Below, piece after piece: positions 25,988 to 33,708 of a stretch of 64,000 nucleotides of DNA; positions within the stretch are counted from its first letter, which is position 1, and every line of letters begins with the position of its first letter. The position numbers were made by a program, and so were the translations under genes. The notes beneath the pieces are model-generated. The model had not been told where the DNA came from. It did no database searches and saw only the letters and a program-made list of their open reading frames with translations. The DNA comes from Leptospira ainazelensis (GTDB taxonomy: Bacteria; Spirochaetota; Leptospiria; Leptospirales; Leptospiraceae): positions 62,001 through 126,000 of the forward strand of contig NZ_JAFFPT010000079.1 of the NCBI RefSeq assembly GCF_016918785.1, in the 5' to 3' direction.

Positions 25988-26470
25988 ATGGACACAAATA
26001 AATTACAAGTGCAAATAATTGGGCAAAGCTCCCGATCATTTCCAGCGAATACATTCTCTTTATTACGGAATGGAGAAGACATAATTTGCAATTTCATTTT
26101 TGATGATATGAGCGATGACCCTGCTATCTGTCTGACGACTGCATTAACCTTAAGTTCTATTTATCAACTATTAGAAAGAGCGGAACAAATCGATTCCGTT
26201 ATCAAACCAAGAGAAGGTTTATTTCAGCCTTGGGATAATCGTAAAAAAATTATGAGAGAAATGCCGGTTTTTAGAACTTCAGTCATGCTCTCTCAGATGT
26301 ATAATGATATTGTTCATTTATCCATGGGTTACGTTCATCCGCTTTCTTTGGAGCAGGTCGAAAAAAATAGCCTGAATATTATTCAGGTCCCTAGCTTGGC
26401 GGAAGTTTCAATGACAAGCTATCATTTTATTAAGTTTATCGAAGCTGTTAAAAACATCATTAAGAAATAG
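25988..26470 (+). CDS. Hypothetical protein, first gene of an unknown three-gene unit
   Basis: I prefer the ATG at 25988 (160 residues) to the TTG at 25949, because TTGACA at 25949-25954 looks more like a -35 element. The protein begins MDTNKLQVQIIGQ and has a mixed alpha/beta N-terminal half (FSLLRNGEDIICNFIFDDMS) and a helical second half (TSVMLSQMYNDIVHLSMG). No family is recognised. It is soluble, with no signal peptide. It is followed 9 bp later by a HEAT-like protein gene with a strong SD. Base composition is more AT-rich than the housekeeping genes, consistent with an acquired unit. Confidence 0.65.
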   Translation: MDTNKLQVQIIGQSSRSFPANTFSLLRNGEDIICNFIFDDMSDDPAICLTTALTLSSIYQLLERAEQIDSVIKPREGLFQPWDNRKKIMREMPVFRTSVMLSQMYNDIVHLSMGYVHPLSLEQVEKNSLNIIQVPSLAEVSMTSYHFIKFIEAVKNIIKK

Positions 26471-26479
26471 GAGATTCAT

Positions 26480-26998
26480 ATGGCATTAGCTGACATTCTT
26501 CATAATTATAATAAATTTGAATTTCCGAAAGTAGCTGCATACTTTGAAATCCCTATTGTTGAAGAAAATCGTAGCCCGACAATCTTATTTGAATATGTAT
26601 CAAACTCTATTTTTGAAATTCTTACAGAAACTGCGCAAAATGAAAATCAAGTTGAGGGAATTCTAAATCATCTTGCCAAAGTTAAAAAAGATTTGTTTCT
26701 TACCTTAATTAACAGTGAGAATGAACGTTCGGATGTTCGTGGATATGCTGCCAAACTTCTAATTATAAATTCAAGGATTTCTGATTTAGATCTATTGGCA
26801 TCGGAGATTCTACGAAATTTTGATAGTTTAATTAGGTTTGGTGTTTTATATGGTTTAGAAGAAATTGAAGACTATGATCGGATTAGGCAATTATTTCTTA
26901 CAGACTACAATAAACGTATTAAAGAAACGGCAATAGATATCTTGGAGCGTTCGAGTGACATTTATTCGGTTTTTCAACAGGTCCCCCAATCCGTTTGA
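26480..26998 (+). CDS. Hypothetical helical (HEAT-like) protein, second gene of the unit
   Basis: The 172-residue protein has an AGGAG site 6 bases before its ATG. It is all-helical, with paired helices that look like HEAT/ARM repeats (SDVRGYAAKLLIINSRI, then DLLASEILRNFDSLIRFGVL, then IKETAIDILERSSD). Such repeats usually mediate protein contacts. No catalytic motif is visible. Its end overlaps the next gene by 44 bp in another frame, which argues for tight co-expression. Confidence 0.7.
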   Translation: MALADILHNYNKFEFPKVAAYFEIPIVEENRSPTILFEYVSNSIFEILTETAQNENQVEGILNHLAKVKKDLFLTLINSENERSDVRGYAAKLLIINSRISDLDLLASEILRNFDSLIRFGVLYGLEEIEDYDRIRQLFLTDYNKRIKETAIDILERSSDIYSVFQQVPQSV

Positions 26999-27491
26999 TG
27001 ATCCAGATCATAAAGATTTCGAAACACTTACTAAATCTTATTTTGAACCCAGGGCGATTGAAGACGGAAAACCGTCTTTTTTTCTTAATGAAGAAGGTTA
27101 CTTAGAAAGAATTGTGGCCGGTTTTATCGCCATTAAGAAAGATGCTCCGGAAAATCAAAGATTAATCATTATTTCAAATGAAGTTTTTGTAAATGCAAAT
27201 ATTACAATTACACCGCAAACTGTTGATGGTATTTTTTCTTGTATCGCCTCTTTGCACTATTGTGCCGACTTTAATCCCTATGGAAGTTTAGAGAAATTTA
27301 TTTCAGAACTTAAAAATAGCTTATCAAAAAAGCTGAATAAAGATTATTTATATCAATATAATAAAACGGCTTACAGAAAAGTATTATATGATATCCACAA
27401 AAATCACCCTTCTTACGAAAAAGAATATTGTTCACGGTGGGTAGTTTCTTTTATTGAAGCGAAAGAGGCAGAGGAGCAACCTTCTTCATAA
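26955..27491 (+). CDS. Hypothetical protein, third gene of the unit
   Basis: The 178-residue protein starts at a GTG inside the upstream gene. It has an alpha/beta look (YLERIVAGFIAIKKDAPENQ; RLIIISNEVFVNANITITPQ) and a helical, Lys/Tyr-rich C-terminal half. No signal peptide and no known family. Its extensive overlap with the HEAT-like gene suggests the products work together. The unit stands between the decayed HTH pair and the convergent metabolic operon. Confidence 0.65.
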   Translation: MTFIRFFNRSPNPFDDPDHKDFETLTKSYFEPRAIEDGKPSFFLNEEGYLERIVAGFIAIKKDAPENQRLIIISNEVFVNANITITPQTVDGIFSCIASLHYCADFNPYGSLEKFISELKNSLSKKLNKDYLYQYNKTAYRKVLYDIHKNHPSYEKEYCSRWVVSFIEAKEAEEQPSS

Positions 27492-27580
27492 TTTTATGAC
27501 CGCCTTTTTCAATGTCCTATTCTGGAAAATTAAGAGAAAGAATACCGAGTTTCGAAATTTCTAAAACTCGAGATCAAGAA

Positions 27581-28303
27581 TCACTTGAATCCGGAATCCG
27601 ATAAAAGGATCGAAATCATCTCGGGGAGAATAGGAATAATTTTGTCCAACACGGCCCGAACCCCTAGGAAGAAATTTTCCTCACTTCCGTAAACTTCTCC
27701 GGAAGTTTCGCTTACAAGATCGGAAACGCCTCTTAGAATCAGAATTCGACGACGATTTTTTTTTGCGACAAAAGCAATAGCGGAAGATTCCCAATCGGCG
27801 ACCGAGACGTCGTATTTTTCTATAAAACCTTTGATATCCTTCGGATCAATATCGGAATCTCCGGACGCAATAGCTTCCCGTTTGAACCTTTTTGCAAAAG
27901 TCTCAGGTAATATCCTCCAATCCGTTTCCGAAATGTAATACTCGATTGCGGTTTTAGGATCCGATATTTTTTCAAAAATATCGTAAGTAATCGTTTTTGT
28001 CGCGAGTACCAAATCGTTTTTTTCGATTCTTCCCTGAAAGCCTCCGCAAGTACCGATATTGATAAGAAACTCCGGCCGAAACAGATCGATCACATACTGT
28101 GTGGATGCGGCCGCGGAAATTTTACCCCAACCGGTATGAAAGAAAGTAACGGGAACTTCGAGAAAACTTTGACAAAACCACTCGCCTAACGGAGTAGAGT
28201 TGGCCGCAGAGATACTGAAATATTTCTTTGTGTATTCCCATTCGTAATCCGAAGCGATTAAGATGCAGATTTGATTTTGTGGGATCTTAAAGGAGTCATT
28301 CAT
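27581..28303 (-). CDS. Nucleoside phosphorylase / MTA-SAH nucleosidase-like protein
   Basis: The 240-residue protein belongs to the PNP_UDP_1 fold. Landmarks are the N-terminal ILIASDYEWEY strand, GWGKISAAASTQYVID (about 57-72), INIGTCGGFQG, VADWESSAIAF (about 167-177, with the purine- or ribose-binding Glu), and RGVSDL, whose Asp is the usual general acid. The family cleaves N-glycosidic bonds of nucleosides such as methylthioadenosine, S-adenosylhomocysteine or 5'-deoxyadenosine. It is the last gene of the seven-gene operon and could remove 5'-deoxyadenosine made by the radical SAM enzyme (inference). Confidence 0.82.
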   Translation of the reverse strand: MNDSFKIPQNQICILIASDYEWEYTKKYFSISAANSTPLGEWFCQSFLEVPVTFFHTGWGKISAAASTQYVIDLFRPEFLINIGTCGGFQGRIEKNDLVLATKTITYDIFEKISDPKTAIEYYISETDWRILPETFAKRFKREAIASGDSDIDPKDIKGFIEKYDVSVADWESSAIAFVAKKNRRRILILRGVSDLVSETSGEVYGSEENFFLGVRAVLDKIIPILPEMISILLSDSGFK

Positions 28304-28341
28304 AAAACGAATCTAAAATTCTTATCCGATAAATTCCGTAT

Positions 28342-29214
28342 CTAAACTTTATGGAGCTGAATTACGGTGGAAAGTAATTTATGGAAATATATTTTTGATA
28401 ATCTTTTGTCGGGAATTTCGAGTGAAAACAAAATAGTCATCATAAGTAAAACGTCCAATTTGTAAATAAGGAGAAGCATAGGGTCGCACTGCGATAAAAA
28501 ACGATTTTCAAGATCCGTCCTAAGTGTTTCTTCCATGGAAGTCATTTCGATCAATCGGACGATTTCTAAATTCCTATCGCCGACAAGTGCGTTTGTCCAA
28601 TCGATTACCGCACGCAATTTTCCGTCCTTTACGAGCAAATTTGAATCTCTTAGATCCATATGTAGCAAAGATTGTTGGAATTTATTTTCAAATAAGAATC
28701 TATCGATGTCTATTTTTAAAGGATCCAAATCCGGGAAAATTGATTTTACGGAAGCAAATCGTCTTTTAATTCTCTCCGATAAAACGTACGGGAAATCCAT
28801 TCCCTCCATTGCGATTAAATCAATCGAAGGAATGGGAAGGTCATAAATCTCATCGAGAAGAGTTTTGAATTTATCTCGTTCGAGCTTAGATTGATCATAT
28901 TCGATATATTCGGTAATTAAGACTGAAAAGGAACCTTGATTCTCGTCGTAAAAAAGCGGTTTTGGAACTTTGATATTGTATTTTTCTAACCAACATAACA
29001 TTTCAAATTCTTGTTTGATAATCTTATCGCTTGTAATTGTTATATCGTTGTCATTTGAAAACCGAAGGGCACGAGGGACTTTAATCGCAATGGATCCCCA
29101 TTGAGCGCTTTCCGCCTTAAAAACAAAACAATCCATACCTTGATTTGAGAGTTTTATTGAAGATTGGGAAATATGCGAAAGATTGTTATGAAGATACGTG
29201 GGTATGTCAAACAT
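28342..29214 (-). CDS. APH-family phosphotransferase
   Basis: The 290-residue kinase has the aminoglycoside/choline-kinase-like fold. The Brenner-type loop is LLHMDLRDSNLLV (about 183-195), and the metal-binding Asp follows in AVIDWTNALVGD (about 204-215). The N-terminal lobe has a Lys in WGSIAIKVPRAL that suits the ATP-binding Lys. The family phosphorylates hydroxyl groups of small molecules, so it probably modifies an intermediate or product of the operon's pathway, possibly also conferring self-protection. It overlaps the ureohydrolase gene by 8 bp. Confidence 0.82.
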   Translation of the reverse strand: MFDIPTYLHNNLSHISQSSIKLSNQGMDCFVFKAESAQWGSIAIKVPRALRFSNDNDITITSDKIIKQEFEMLCWLEKYNIKVPKPLFYDENQGSFSVLITEYIEYDQSKLERDKFKTLLDEIYDLPIPSIDLIAMEGMDFPYVLSERIKRRFASVKSIFPDLDPLKIDIDRFLFENKFQQSLLHMDLRDSNLLVKDGKLRAVIDWTNALVGDRNLEIVRLIEMTSMEETLRTDLENRFLSQCDPMLLLIYKLDVLLMMTILFSLEIPDKRLSKIYFHKLLSTVIQLHKV

Positions 29215-30250
29215 TCTGATTTTCTATTTTGACAGGCTTAGTAAAAAGCCATTCATACAATAGACGAGCCGCCAAATGGGAAGTCGCGTTTGATTGGTCG
29301 TAGACGGGAGCTACTTCCATCAGATCCAAAACCCGAATAGGATAAGAATGTAAAAGGGAAGCGATATCCAAAAATTCGGTAGCGTTAATTCCGCCGACTG
29401 TGACATGTCCAGTACCGGTAGCAGTGCCTGTATCGCAAACGTCGATATCTATGGAAAGATAAATATGATCGACCAACTCCGTCATTCCGTCCAAAGAATC
29501 CTTCAAACAGCGGATAAATCCTTTTTCCCTAATTTCTTGAATCGACTTGATACGAGCTTTATTCTGTGTTAGATGATCGAATTGACTAGCGCTCGTAAAA
29601 TCCCCCACTCCCACAAATGCCATTTTTTCAATGGACATTCCTGGAAGTTCCGAAATCCTTCTCGCATTAGAGCCGTGATAATACAACCCGTGGATGGAAG
29701 AATTGTTACCGAAATCGAAATGATGATCGACCTGAACGTATCCAATACTTTCATTTTGAGTTTCCGTGCAATATTTATGCATCGCCCTGAAAACCGGAAA
29801 AGAAAGGGAATGTTCCCCCCCTAAAAAAATTAATTTTTTATACTTAGAAGCCAATACAAAGGCCTCAGCGGATAGAGCTTCCATCTGTTTTGTAACATTC
29901 GATGAATAGACGTGCAAATCTCCCGCATCCGCCATGTTCGGAGAAACGGTTTCATACAAAAATCCATTCCTCATATTCCGTAAAAGTAAATGTCCTCTGC
30001 TATTGGTCTGATTTGCAAAAATCCTACTCGCTTCTCTAATCGAGGCGGGACCGAACTTTGCACCTGGCCTACTCGATGCCGTTCCGTCGAATGGAACCGA
30101 AAAACAGACGCTCTCTACCCCATTTTTATTTTCATCATGGATCGCGATTTTAGGAACGTCGAAAAGAGTTGAGCTGGAATTGGCCCAACCTGGAAGAGGA
30201 TCCTGAAAATAATCCTTCCAAGAATTTAAATCAAAGTCTTTTAGACTCAT
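29207..30250 (-). CDS. Arginase/agmatinase-family ureohydrolase
   Basis: The 347-residue protein has the binuclear manganese signatures of ureohydrolases: GGEHS (about 145), VDHHFDF (about 174-180, usual form DAHxD) and SIDIDVCD (about 265-272). Between them stands GTGHVTVGGI, the counterpart of the usual GTGxPxPGG loop. These enzymes hydrolyse guanidino groups and release urea (arginine, agmatine, guanidinobutyrate) or act on formiminoglutamate. The substrate here is unknown. The start overlaps the end of the radical SAM gene by 20 bp and the end overlaps the kinase by 8 bp, so the three are translationally linked. Confidence 0.88.
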   Translation of the reverse strand: MSLKDFDLNSWKDYFQDPLPGWANSSSTLFDVPKIAIHDENKNGVESVCFSVPFDGTASSRPGAKFGPASIREASRIFANQTNSRGHLLLRNMRNGFLYETVSPNMADAGDLHVYSSNVTKQMEALSAEAFVLASKYKKLIFLGGEHSLSFPVFRAMHKYCTETQNESIGYVQVDHHFDFGNNSSIHGLYYHGSNARRISELPGMSIEKMAFVGVGDFTSASQFDHLTQNKARIKSIQEIREKGFIRCLKDSLDGMTELVDHIYLSIDIDVCDTGTATGTGHVTVGGINATEFLDIASLLHSYPIRVLDLMEVAPVYDQSNATSHLAARLLYEWLFTKPVKIENQNV

Positions 30251-31547
30251 AGAGTTTCCTTCCGACTAACTTATCTCCCAATTGAATCAGCTCAAGAAAA
30301 TTATTCCACGAATCGGAACGAGATTGAAGAAAAGGTTCAAAGACAATCGGTTTATCCTCTCTCCAATTATTAAAATTCCAATCGACGATACGATCCTTGA
30401 TTGAAATGTAAATCGGAGTTTTTGGATAAGGTACGAAATTGTATAAATTGTATAACCAGACGTAATCCGATGTTTCTTCTAAAAAATTGACGGTCGTTCT
30501 CAATGATTTGCGCGTCTCATAGGGCAAACCGCCCAATACATTCAAAATAACTTTTATCCCGGCATCGTTCAATTTTTGAATGTTCGTTTTGAACAAATCC
30601 AAATCCGTATACTTGTGAAGTTGTTTGAGTACTTCGGAATCGGCGGTTTCAAAACCCATCTCTACGACCTGCACGTTGAATGCCTTCATCCGATCAATTA
30701 GAAAATCGTTGATCATCGTAACATGAGTTTGGACGATCAGCTTAAATCTGTTACCGTATTGTTCCAATACCTTACTGAGAGTTTCGACTGCAGCCTTAGA
30801 TTGTCCGAAGGTTTTATCGCCGATATACAAGATCCTTGTATCTGGAAAAAAATCGATGAGTTGGTCCAATTCCATTGCAAGTCGTTCTTGTTCCACCAAA
30901 TGCAATTGTTTAGTCCATGAATCTCCGCAAAAGGAACAGTCGAATAGACATCCGTGGGATGCGTTGAGTCTGATTAAAGGAATACGGCCGTTATAGTGGG
31001 ATAATAATCGATAAGAAGGCGAATAATTTAGAAATTCCTTATTCCTACCTCTCTGAACCTCTATCGTCAGAACTCCCCTTTCGTTATTAATTTCATGTAA
31101 GAACCCGCCCTTAATAATCCCTCTATGAATTAGATCGAAGTCATGAGGATTTGCGAAATCCGACATATTTCCGCCGATTACGGTTTTAAATCCTAAATTC
31201 CTCAGCGACTTTGATACGGAGATGCAGAAATCATAATTTTGCGATAAGGGTGAAAATAAGATTATGGAATTACCTTCGACGGATTTCAATATTTCAGAGA
31301 CAATAAGCTCCGCTTCAAATTCAAACCGGCTAAAATCTAAAAAGACGGTATCCTTAAAGTTTAATGCCCCATCTATATGCGCGACCCACAAAGGAAGTTC
31401 CCAAAGATCTCCGCTTTCGATTCCATATTCGGGGAAAAGGTCTTTGTAACATTCCATATACTTTATATAATATGCATTCAGCTCTTCAAGCGGCTCTTGT
31501 TGAGAAGGGAAGGGTAACTGAACGATTGCGACAGGTCGAAATTCCAT
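30231..31547 (-). CDS. Radical SAM enzyme with B12-binding-like N-terminal domain
   Basis: The 438-residue protein carries the 4Fe-4S motif CxxxCxxC in SHGCLFDCSFCGDSW (about 198-205). SAM-binding features follow: YIGDKTFGQS, the EMGFETADSEVL region and NVLGGLPYETR. The N-terminal ~160 residues look like a Rossmann-type B12-binding domain (SIILFSPLSQNYDFCISVSK; KTVIGGN), although the DxHxxG cobalamin motif is not evident. B12-type radical SAM enzymes perform methylations or rearrangements in natural-product and lipid pathways. It is the central enzyme of the operon; its substrate is unknown. Confidence 0.87.
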   Translation of the reverse strand: MEFRPVAIVQLPFPSQQEPLEELNAYYIKYMECYKDLFPEYGIESGDLWELPLWVAHIDGALNFKDTVFLDFSRFEFEAELIVSEILKSVEGNSIILFSPLSQNYDFCISVSKSLRNLGFKTVIGGNMSDFANPHDFDLIHRGIIKGGFLHEINNERGVLTIEVQRGRNKEFLNYSPSYRLLSHYNGRIPLIRLNASHGCLFDCSFCGDSWTKQLHLVEQERLAMELDQLIDFFPDTRILYIGDKTFGQSKAAVETLSKVLEQYGNRFKLIVQTHVTMINDFLIDRMKAFNVQVVEMGFETADSEVLKQLHKYTDLDLFKTNIQKLNDAGIKVILNVLGGLPYETRKSLRTTVNFLEETSDYVWLYNLYNFVPYPKTPIYISIKDRIVDWNFNNWREDKPIVFEPFLQSRSDSWNNFLELIQLGDKLVGRKLYESKRL

Positions 31548-31600
31548 ATTACATCCTCATATTTCAATTGATTAAGTTAACGCAGAAAAGAGTTACTTAG

Positions 31601-32149
31601 TTATTTATTCGCTTTTCTAAGAAAAAAATCCTTCGGATTGGTATTCAAAGAGATCAAAGTTTGTTCTAACTCAGATTTTAATATTTCATAATATTTATAA
31701 TCACATACGGTGCCATCTATCAATTTAAGATCTTGTTTGAAAACCCCCACGATTCTACCGCCGTATTTGGTCATCATCCGATCATAGAATTTTTCCGCTG
31801 GATTTCCGACCGCGACTGAAAATTTAAGTTTTACGAAGTTGTATTTATAAAAAATATCGTAAAGCAGCTGATAGAAATCTTGCGAAAAAGTAGAACTCCT
31901 ACCCTTCAAATTCATCGACATCAAGTGTTCGACAAAGTGCATCTTCCAATCGATTCGAAGAGAAAAGAAACCTAAAACTTCATTCGAATCGTCGACACTG
32001 ACAAGTTGAATCCGTTTTTCCGAAGTAGGATCTAACGAAATTTCATAGAATAAATTGGGAAAATAGTAATATTTAAGCTCTTCGTCGTATATTCTCTGAG
32101 AAAAAAGGGACTGTAGTTTTTCCTTGTAGTAATAAGCAAATTTCAGCAT
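31601..32149 (-). CDS. GNAT-like acyltransferase
   Basis: The protein has 182 residues. The C-terminal part resembles the last strands of GNAT N-acetyltransferases (SVAVGNPAEKFYDRMMTKYG, then RIVGVFKQDLKLIDG and DYKYYEIL). The central strand pair (VLGFFSLRIDWKM) fits the acetyl-CoA-binding beta sheet, but a clear R/QxxGxG/A loop is missing. The acyl donor and acceptor are unknown; an amine substrate made by the ureohydrolase would fit. It lies 22 bp after the phosphatase gene and 53 bp before the radical SAM gene. Confidence 0.65.
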   Translation of the reverse strand: MLKFAYYYKEKLQSLFSQRIYDEELKYYYFPNLFYEISLDPTSEKRIQLVSVDDSNEVLGFFSLRIDWKMHFVEHLMSMNLKGRSSTFSQDFYQLLYDIFYKYNFVKLKFSVAVGNPAEKFYDRMMTKYGGRIVGVFKQDLKLIDGTVCDYKYYEILKSELEQTLISLNTNPKDFFLRKANK

Positions 32150-32171
32150 AAAATTTTTCCTTCTTAGTAAA

Positions 32172-32726
32172 TTATAATTTGTTAAAAATAGAATATTCTA
32201 AATAGTTATATTTGTTTTTTTTAAAAGTGAGCCATTTTCTTTTGATTAATTCCTTAGCGAGAACTTTTAAAAAAATTCCATGAGTAATTACTAATAAATT
32301 TTTATGTTCTCCCGCCAATTTTTCTAGGAAATCACTCGCAATTTTTGCCCGTAAAACGGTTTTCTTTCGGTCTTCGTAATCTGAATTTAGATTAAAGAAC
32401 CAGCGAAACTGGCAAAGTAACGAAAATAAGGCATAAGGAGCCGGAAATAAAGATTCGATTTTCGAAAACCGAACCTCCGAAAATAAAGGATCAATTACGT
32501 TTGGCTTTCTATCGAACAAATAAGCAGTATCCTGAGAACGTTTTAGATCCGAGCAGCAGACGAAATAATGTTCTAAATCGAAATCTAAAATGTGATCCCG
32601 CTTATAGGTAATACCCCCGTTGTCATATTCACTTGAGAATAAATTGAAATCGATCGCGCTCATAAGTTTAAGCGGAAAAGGCGGAGTTAAATCCGGTTTA
32701 GCGTGTCGCATGAGAACAATTTTCAT
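32172..32726 (-). CDS. Histidine phosphatase family protein
   Basis: The 184-residue protein starts MKIVLMRHAKPD, with the phosphate-accepting His in LMRHAK. The second landmark is CSDLKRSQDTAYLF, and the second catalytic His is in LLVITHGIFLKV (about 147). The family removes phosphate from sugars, nucleotides or other metabolites, so it could act on a phosphorylated intermediate from the kinase encoded in the same operon. It lies 16 bp after the SDR gene. Confidence 0.85.
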   Translation of the reverse strand: MKIVLMRHAKPDLTPPFPLKLMSAIDFNLFSSEYDNGGITYKRDHILDFDLEHYFVCCSDLKRSQDTAYLFDRKPNVIDPLFSEVRFSKIESLFPAPYALFSLLCQFRWFFNLNSDYEDRKKTVLRAKIASDFLEKLAGEHKNLLVITHGIFLKVLAKELIKRKWLTFKKNKYNYLEYSIFNKL

Positions 32727-32742
32727 GAATCAAAACGGTTTT

Positions 32743-33474
32743 TTAAACGTTTAATCTTTTAAAAATAAAAGAAGGAATCGAACGCATAACAACGGATAGG
32801 AGCCGCCAGCGCCAGGATAAATAAATGTTTTCCTGTCTTTTATCCTTTGCTTTAAGAATACGCGTAGCAGCCTCTTGGGCGGAAATCATCCAAAAAGTAC
32901 CTTTGGCATTTGTGGTCATCGAAGTCTCGACGTAACCAGGCCTTATGGTAATTACGATTACTCCCAGTCGGGCTAAGCGATTTCTCAAGGATTCAAGATA
33001 GGTCGTAAGTCCCGCCTTTGACGCGTGATAAGCCGGAACCGCTTTCCTGCCCCGATCTCCTGAAAAACTCGATATGGCGACCAATACTCCATTTCGTTTT
33101 TTTTGAAAGTAAGCCGCCGCTAAATTTAACCAGGCAAAGGCCCCTAGTAGGTTTACATTCAACATTTCAAAATCCTTGTAAGTATTGAATTCATCGCGTT
33201 TCACGTTTAATGCAACGCCGGCGCAATAATATATTTCGTCCAATCCGCCGAGGATAACAACGCAATTCTTAAACGCCTTAGAAACGGATTCAAACTTGGA
33301 AACATCGTTTGTGACGATAAAGGCTTTTTTTTGGCGGATATACTCTCCAGCAATCGCCTTTAATAAGGCCTTCCTTCTTCCCACAAGCGCGACCGAATAT
33401 CCTTTCTCAAGTAGCTGTTTGGCGATTTCTGCCCCAATTCCGCTGGATGCACCTACTACAATTGCTTTCTTCAA
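32743..33474 (-). CDS. SDR-family oxidoreductase, first gene of the operon
   Basis: The 243-residue protein shows GASSGIGAE at residues 8-16, a basic residue after the second strand (LVGRRK, suggesting NADP), the Ser in ISSFSGD, and the YxxxK pair in YHASKAG (about 150-154). It probably oxidises or reduces a hydroxyl or keto group in the pathway. It starts at TTG, and a 10-bp inverted repeat lies 4 to 29 bp upstream and overlaps the likely ribosome-binding region. It leads the seven-gene operon. Confidence 0.88.
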   Translation of the reverse strand: MKKAIVVGASSGIGAEIAKQLLEKGYSVALVGRRKALLKAIAGEYIRQKKAFIVTNDVSKFESVSKAFKNCVVILGGLDEIYYCAGVALNVKRDEFNTYKDFEMLNVNLLGAFAWLNLAAAYFQKKRNGVLVAISSFSGDRGRKAVPAYHASKAGLTTYLESLRNRLARLGVIVITIRPGYVETSMTTNAKGTFWMISAQEAATRILKAKDKRQENIYLSWRWRLLSVVMRSIPSFIFKRLNV

Positions 33475-33477
33475 AAT

Positions 33478-33503
33478 TATGACCTAAGCGAAATTAGGTC
33501 ATA
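33478..33503. promoter_or_regulatory. Perfect inverted repeat at the start of the seven-gene operon
   Basis: TATGACCTAA (33478-33487) and TTAGGTCATA (33494-33503) are separated by GCGAAA. On the minus strand the 3' arm (TTAGGTCATA) is directly before the TTG start, so an RNA hairpin would hide the only AGG-like SD. It could be a protein operator or a translational control hairpin. Confidence 0.6.
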
Positions 33504-33540
33504 CCAATGAGCATATTCAATAATACGCAATAATAAAATG

Positions 33541-33558
33541 AATATTTTAGAAAATATT
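33541..33558. promoter_or_regulatory. AT-rich inverted repeat in the divergent region
   Basis: AATATTTT-AG-AAAATATT is a perfect 8-bp inverted repeat located between the metabolic operon and the divergent SH3 lipoprotein gene. It is a possible operator, though AT-rich palindromes also arise by chance here. Confidence 0.35.
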
Positions 33559-33708
33559 AAGATAACATTGTATTACAGATTGAATGTATTTGGCGTCATT
33601 GGCGAAATTGAGCAAATGGCGTTCCCTAAAAAGGATCGAGATTCGATCGATTAGCAAAAATATAGCCTACGGGGTTACGAATTTAAGCCTGACATTCGCC
33701 AAACTTTT

